From Oreocharis arfaki (taxonomy: Eukaryota; Chordata; Aves; Passeriformes; Paramythiidae): 64,000 bases of DNA. A program made the translations under genes and the position numbers. The notes beneath the pieces are model-generated. The model was given only the letters and a program-made list of their open reading frames with translations, was not told the DNA's origin and did no database searches. The stretch is from the NCBI GenBank assembly GCA_013398015.1, contig VZRR01005724.1, positions 638,831 to 702,830 on the forward strand, written 5' to 3'. Each line of letters opens with the position of its first letter. Within the stretch, counting starts at the first letter, position 1. This document shows, piece by piece, positions 61,700-64,000 of the stretch.

Positions 61700-63160
61700 A
61701 TTATTTCAGTAATAGTGCCTATGGATTACTAGTTATTTATGATAATATGAAAAAGGGCAGAAGTACTAAACATTTTTCTCCTCAATTTTCTGAAGAAATA
61801 GTGAAAACTATTGACATCCTTTAAAGATAACAAAATACTTCTGCATCATCTTCAGCTATTGTTGAAATGTAAATGCCAGTTTAACATTTCAAAAATAAAG
61901 TTCTCAGGAAAGCAAAGCAAAAGAAGTCACAAAAAGAATGCAGTCATACAAAAAAGAGCTGGCTGAGAAGTAACATGAGCCACTGAAGCAGGTTTTTGGT
62001 AGCTTCTGGAGGCCTGGAAATTTTAGCAATACAAGGAAATAAAGCAGTGATGGAACAATACTTCACAAAGGCAAATGGGCTGACTGGTTTAACATCAGCA
62101 ATCAGTAGACCTGGCACCAATCCCAACAAAATAATGAAATGACTAATTTATGGCACTGTTAGGTATTAAAAGGTATGCAGTGTAATCAAAGACAATGAAC
62201 ATGGGCTTATGAATTCTAAATCTTGCTTTCAAATGAGCTTTTGCTGATAGGAGGGTAAACTTGTTAACGTAATAGATTTCTGTAAAGTATTAGATTTGAC
62301 CTTAATTAATGAATTATAATTATGCAAGATCGGCGTGGCATGCATTACACAAATTCAAACCTCCCAAACTAATAGACTTTAAAATGTTGTTTTAAATGTA
62401 GAACCATGGTTGAACAGCAGCATTTCTAGAGATGTGTTCTGAGACCTAACATACCTCCTAGATATTAAATTGACTGCTCAGGGGAGAGGAGAGGCACCCC
62501 AGATTCTAGGCAATAAATTTACAGATAAACAGAAGGTGGACAGCAACACATTTGAATCATCCTAAACAGTTTTTAAACATTTCCCTCCCACCAAGCATAA
62601 AATCATGCATCTTCTAAAATTACAGACTTTGGGGCCAGGTATTAGACACAACCACACAACCTCTGTTTCCAGGTTTATCATCTAAAGTCCTTTGCTGCAG
62701 AGTTCTAGACTTCTAAGTATCCCAGAAATTGTTTTCATGAAACTTGCTGTGAAAGGAGATGCTTTACAGGATCAATGCTGAAATACAGGGTAAAGACCCA
62801 AGCCCTATGTGCCCATGTCATAAGCATTATATTAGAGTTCAAATCTGGTGTGCATTTACCGAAAAAGAATGTGGCGATATATGACTGTATAAAAAAATAG
62901 CCTAAGGAATGACTGAAGACTTGGAAAACATGCTGTATAATGAACAGTCAAAGAAGCTCAGGGTATTTAGCTGTCAGAGAGAATATTAAAGTTTTTTTCA
63001 GCTGTATATCAACATTCACACAGAATAGAAATTTGACAGAAGGCATTTCAATTTAGTAGACAAAAAATTGTGAACTTCCCAGCACCTTAAAGCCTTGTCT
63101 GGCTATGCTCAGACTAGAATAAGAAATGTATTTAGGGAACAATGAAGATAACTGAAGAGT
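61700..63160 (+). mobile_element. Long old CR1/L3-type LINE relic, ORF2 RT region to C-terminal part
   Basis: Phrases follow the order of CR1/L3 ORF2 for about 1.45 kb. They are 'ggcagaagtactaaacat' (near 61755), 'gagctggctgagaagtaac' (near 61956), 'ctggtttaacatcagcaa' (near 62084), 'gacaatgaacatgggctta' (near 62191), 'tagatttctgtaaagtatta' (near 62272, the Asp-Phe-Cys-Lys-like RT phrase), 'ggcgtggcatgcattacaca' (near 62332), 'ttacagataaacag' (near 62519), 'gacttggaaaacatgctgta' (near 62918), 'aaatttgacagaaggcattt' (near 63030) and 'ctcagactagaataag' (near 63108). Stops and small indels are frequent, so it is dead. Its 3' end is not clear. It is the longest element in the window. Confidence 0.8.
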
Positions 63161-64000
63161 TAGTCTAAATAGCATAGAAACCAAAAAGACCTAATGTTAC
63201 GCTGCTTCTAATGCTATTTGCTTTCTACTGAGAGTTTATGCAATATGAACATTAAAAAACAAAGCAGAACCACCACACCCAACAAACCTAGCCAAACTGC
63301 ACCTTTGATACCATTGAGGCCCTTCCACTTCTGTGCACATGTTGCACTTCTAGTGTGTGGGTTTGGAACACAAAAAACATTTTCTATTTTTTGGTTTTAG
63401 TGCAAAACACCAACCAAATACTTTTCTAATACAAGTTTTTGCTGCACTTCACAAAATCCAGAAAAAGAAGCAGATTCGGGCCACACTTTATCTAACACCA
63501 TCATTTTACATCTGTATCATCCTGTTATTGCTGCTGTAAAACAGTGAGTTGAGACTAATTCATACTCACTCTTCTCTGACAATTCTTGTCAGCATTAATC
63601 AAAATACCCTACTGTCCCAGGAGCACCAAGTTGCTGACTGCCTTGTCCCACTACTGCAATCTTAGCAAGACAGTTCGTACTTTTCGTAATTACAGGACAA
63701 ATGATCACAACCTTTAGCTTTAACAATAACATCACAGACATAACAATATTCCATGATATAGTCCATGCTAATATAGTGATATTAATCCATATGTTAAGAT
63801 TTGGCTGATTTCTTTCTATAAAAAAGAATGTAATCAGTAATATAGGCAGTACCACACACAGTCATTTCACTATTATTTCTCAAGTCACTGCAACTGAATA
63901 ACTACATTAAAACAATTGATTGTTAACTAAGAGTTAATTTGATGTCAATCTTCAGTAAAATCATAAAAAAAATTGGTTACTTTGCATAAATCTTAACATT
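63161..64000. other. Unique AT-rich sequence, no gene seen
   Basis: The frames at 63218-63855 are short and overlap on both strands. No repeat or exon is recognised up to the window end. Confidence 0.5.

Overview
The window looks like a piece of a bird genome from a gene-poor region. The strongest evidence is the repeats. CR1-type LINE 3' ends resemble the forms common in birds. One LTR-like element matches a family I know from several bird genomes. There are also decayed CR1/L3 and MIR-like relics of the kind kept in birds, turtles and crocodilians. The DNA is AT-rich and CpG-poor. Stops are frequent in all six frames, and the longest open frames (about 130-150 codons) show no domain I recognise. 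I found no protein-coding gene, exon, tRNA, rRNA, CRISPR array, operon or bacterial-type feature. These identifications rest on pattern memory, not on a database search.

Layout: 1-18 kb is mostly unique AT-rich sequence with short CR1 relics (705-790, 2368-2620, 5521-5640), a local CpG cluster (7929-8118) and a GGAT microsatellite (15664-15786). From 18.46 to 19.55 kb lies a decayed plus-strand CR1 with reverse-transcriptase-region remnants. From 20.35 to 21.51 kb lies an LTR-like element holding two internal tandem arrays. From 22.5 to 28.6 kb there are further old relics: a symmetric amniote repeat, a minus-strand CR1 and two MIR-like SINEs. A CATC microsatellite is at 32.6 kb. A younger minus-strand CR1 is at 37.55-38.35 kb. 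A broken CR1 is at 41.8-42.5 kb and a plus-strand CR1 3' end at 48.8-49.1 kb. Near 59 kb there is a 30-bp perfect palindrome and a CAAA tract. The longest old CR1, about 1.45 kb, lies at 61.7-63.2 kb.

Three single-N positions mark assembly joins (25282, 37977, 44839). At two of them the sequence before the N is repeated immediately after it: 212 bp with no difference seen, and 757 versus 767 bp with small differences. The simplest reading is overlapping contig ends, or two alleles, placed side by side, so the genome is probably shorter there than this window. A real tandem duplication remains possible at 44 kb.

I see no set of genes working together and no new biological system. The items most worth checking are the assembly duplications, the tandem structure of the LTR, the well-preserved old CR1 and the isolated CpG cluster.
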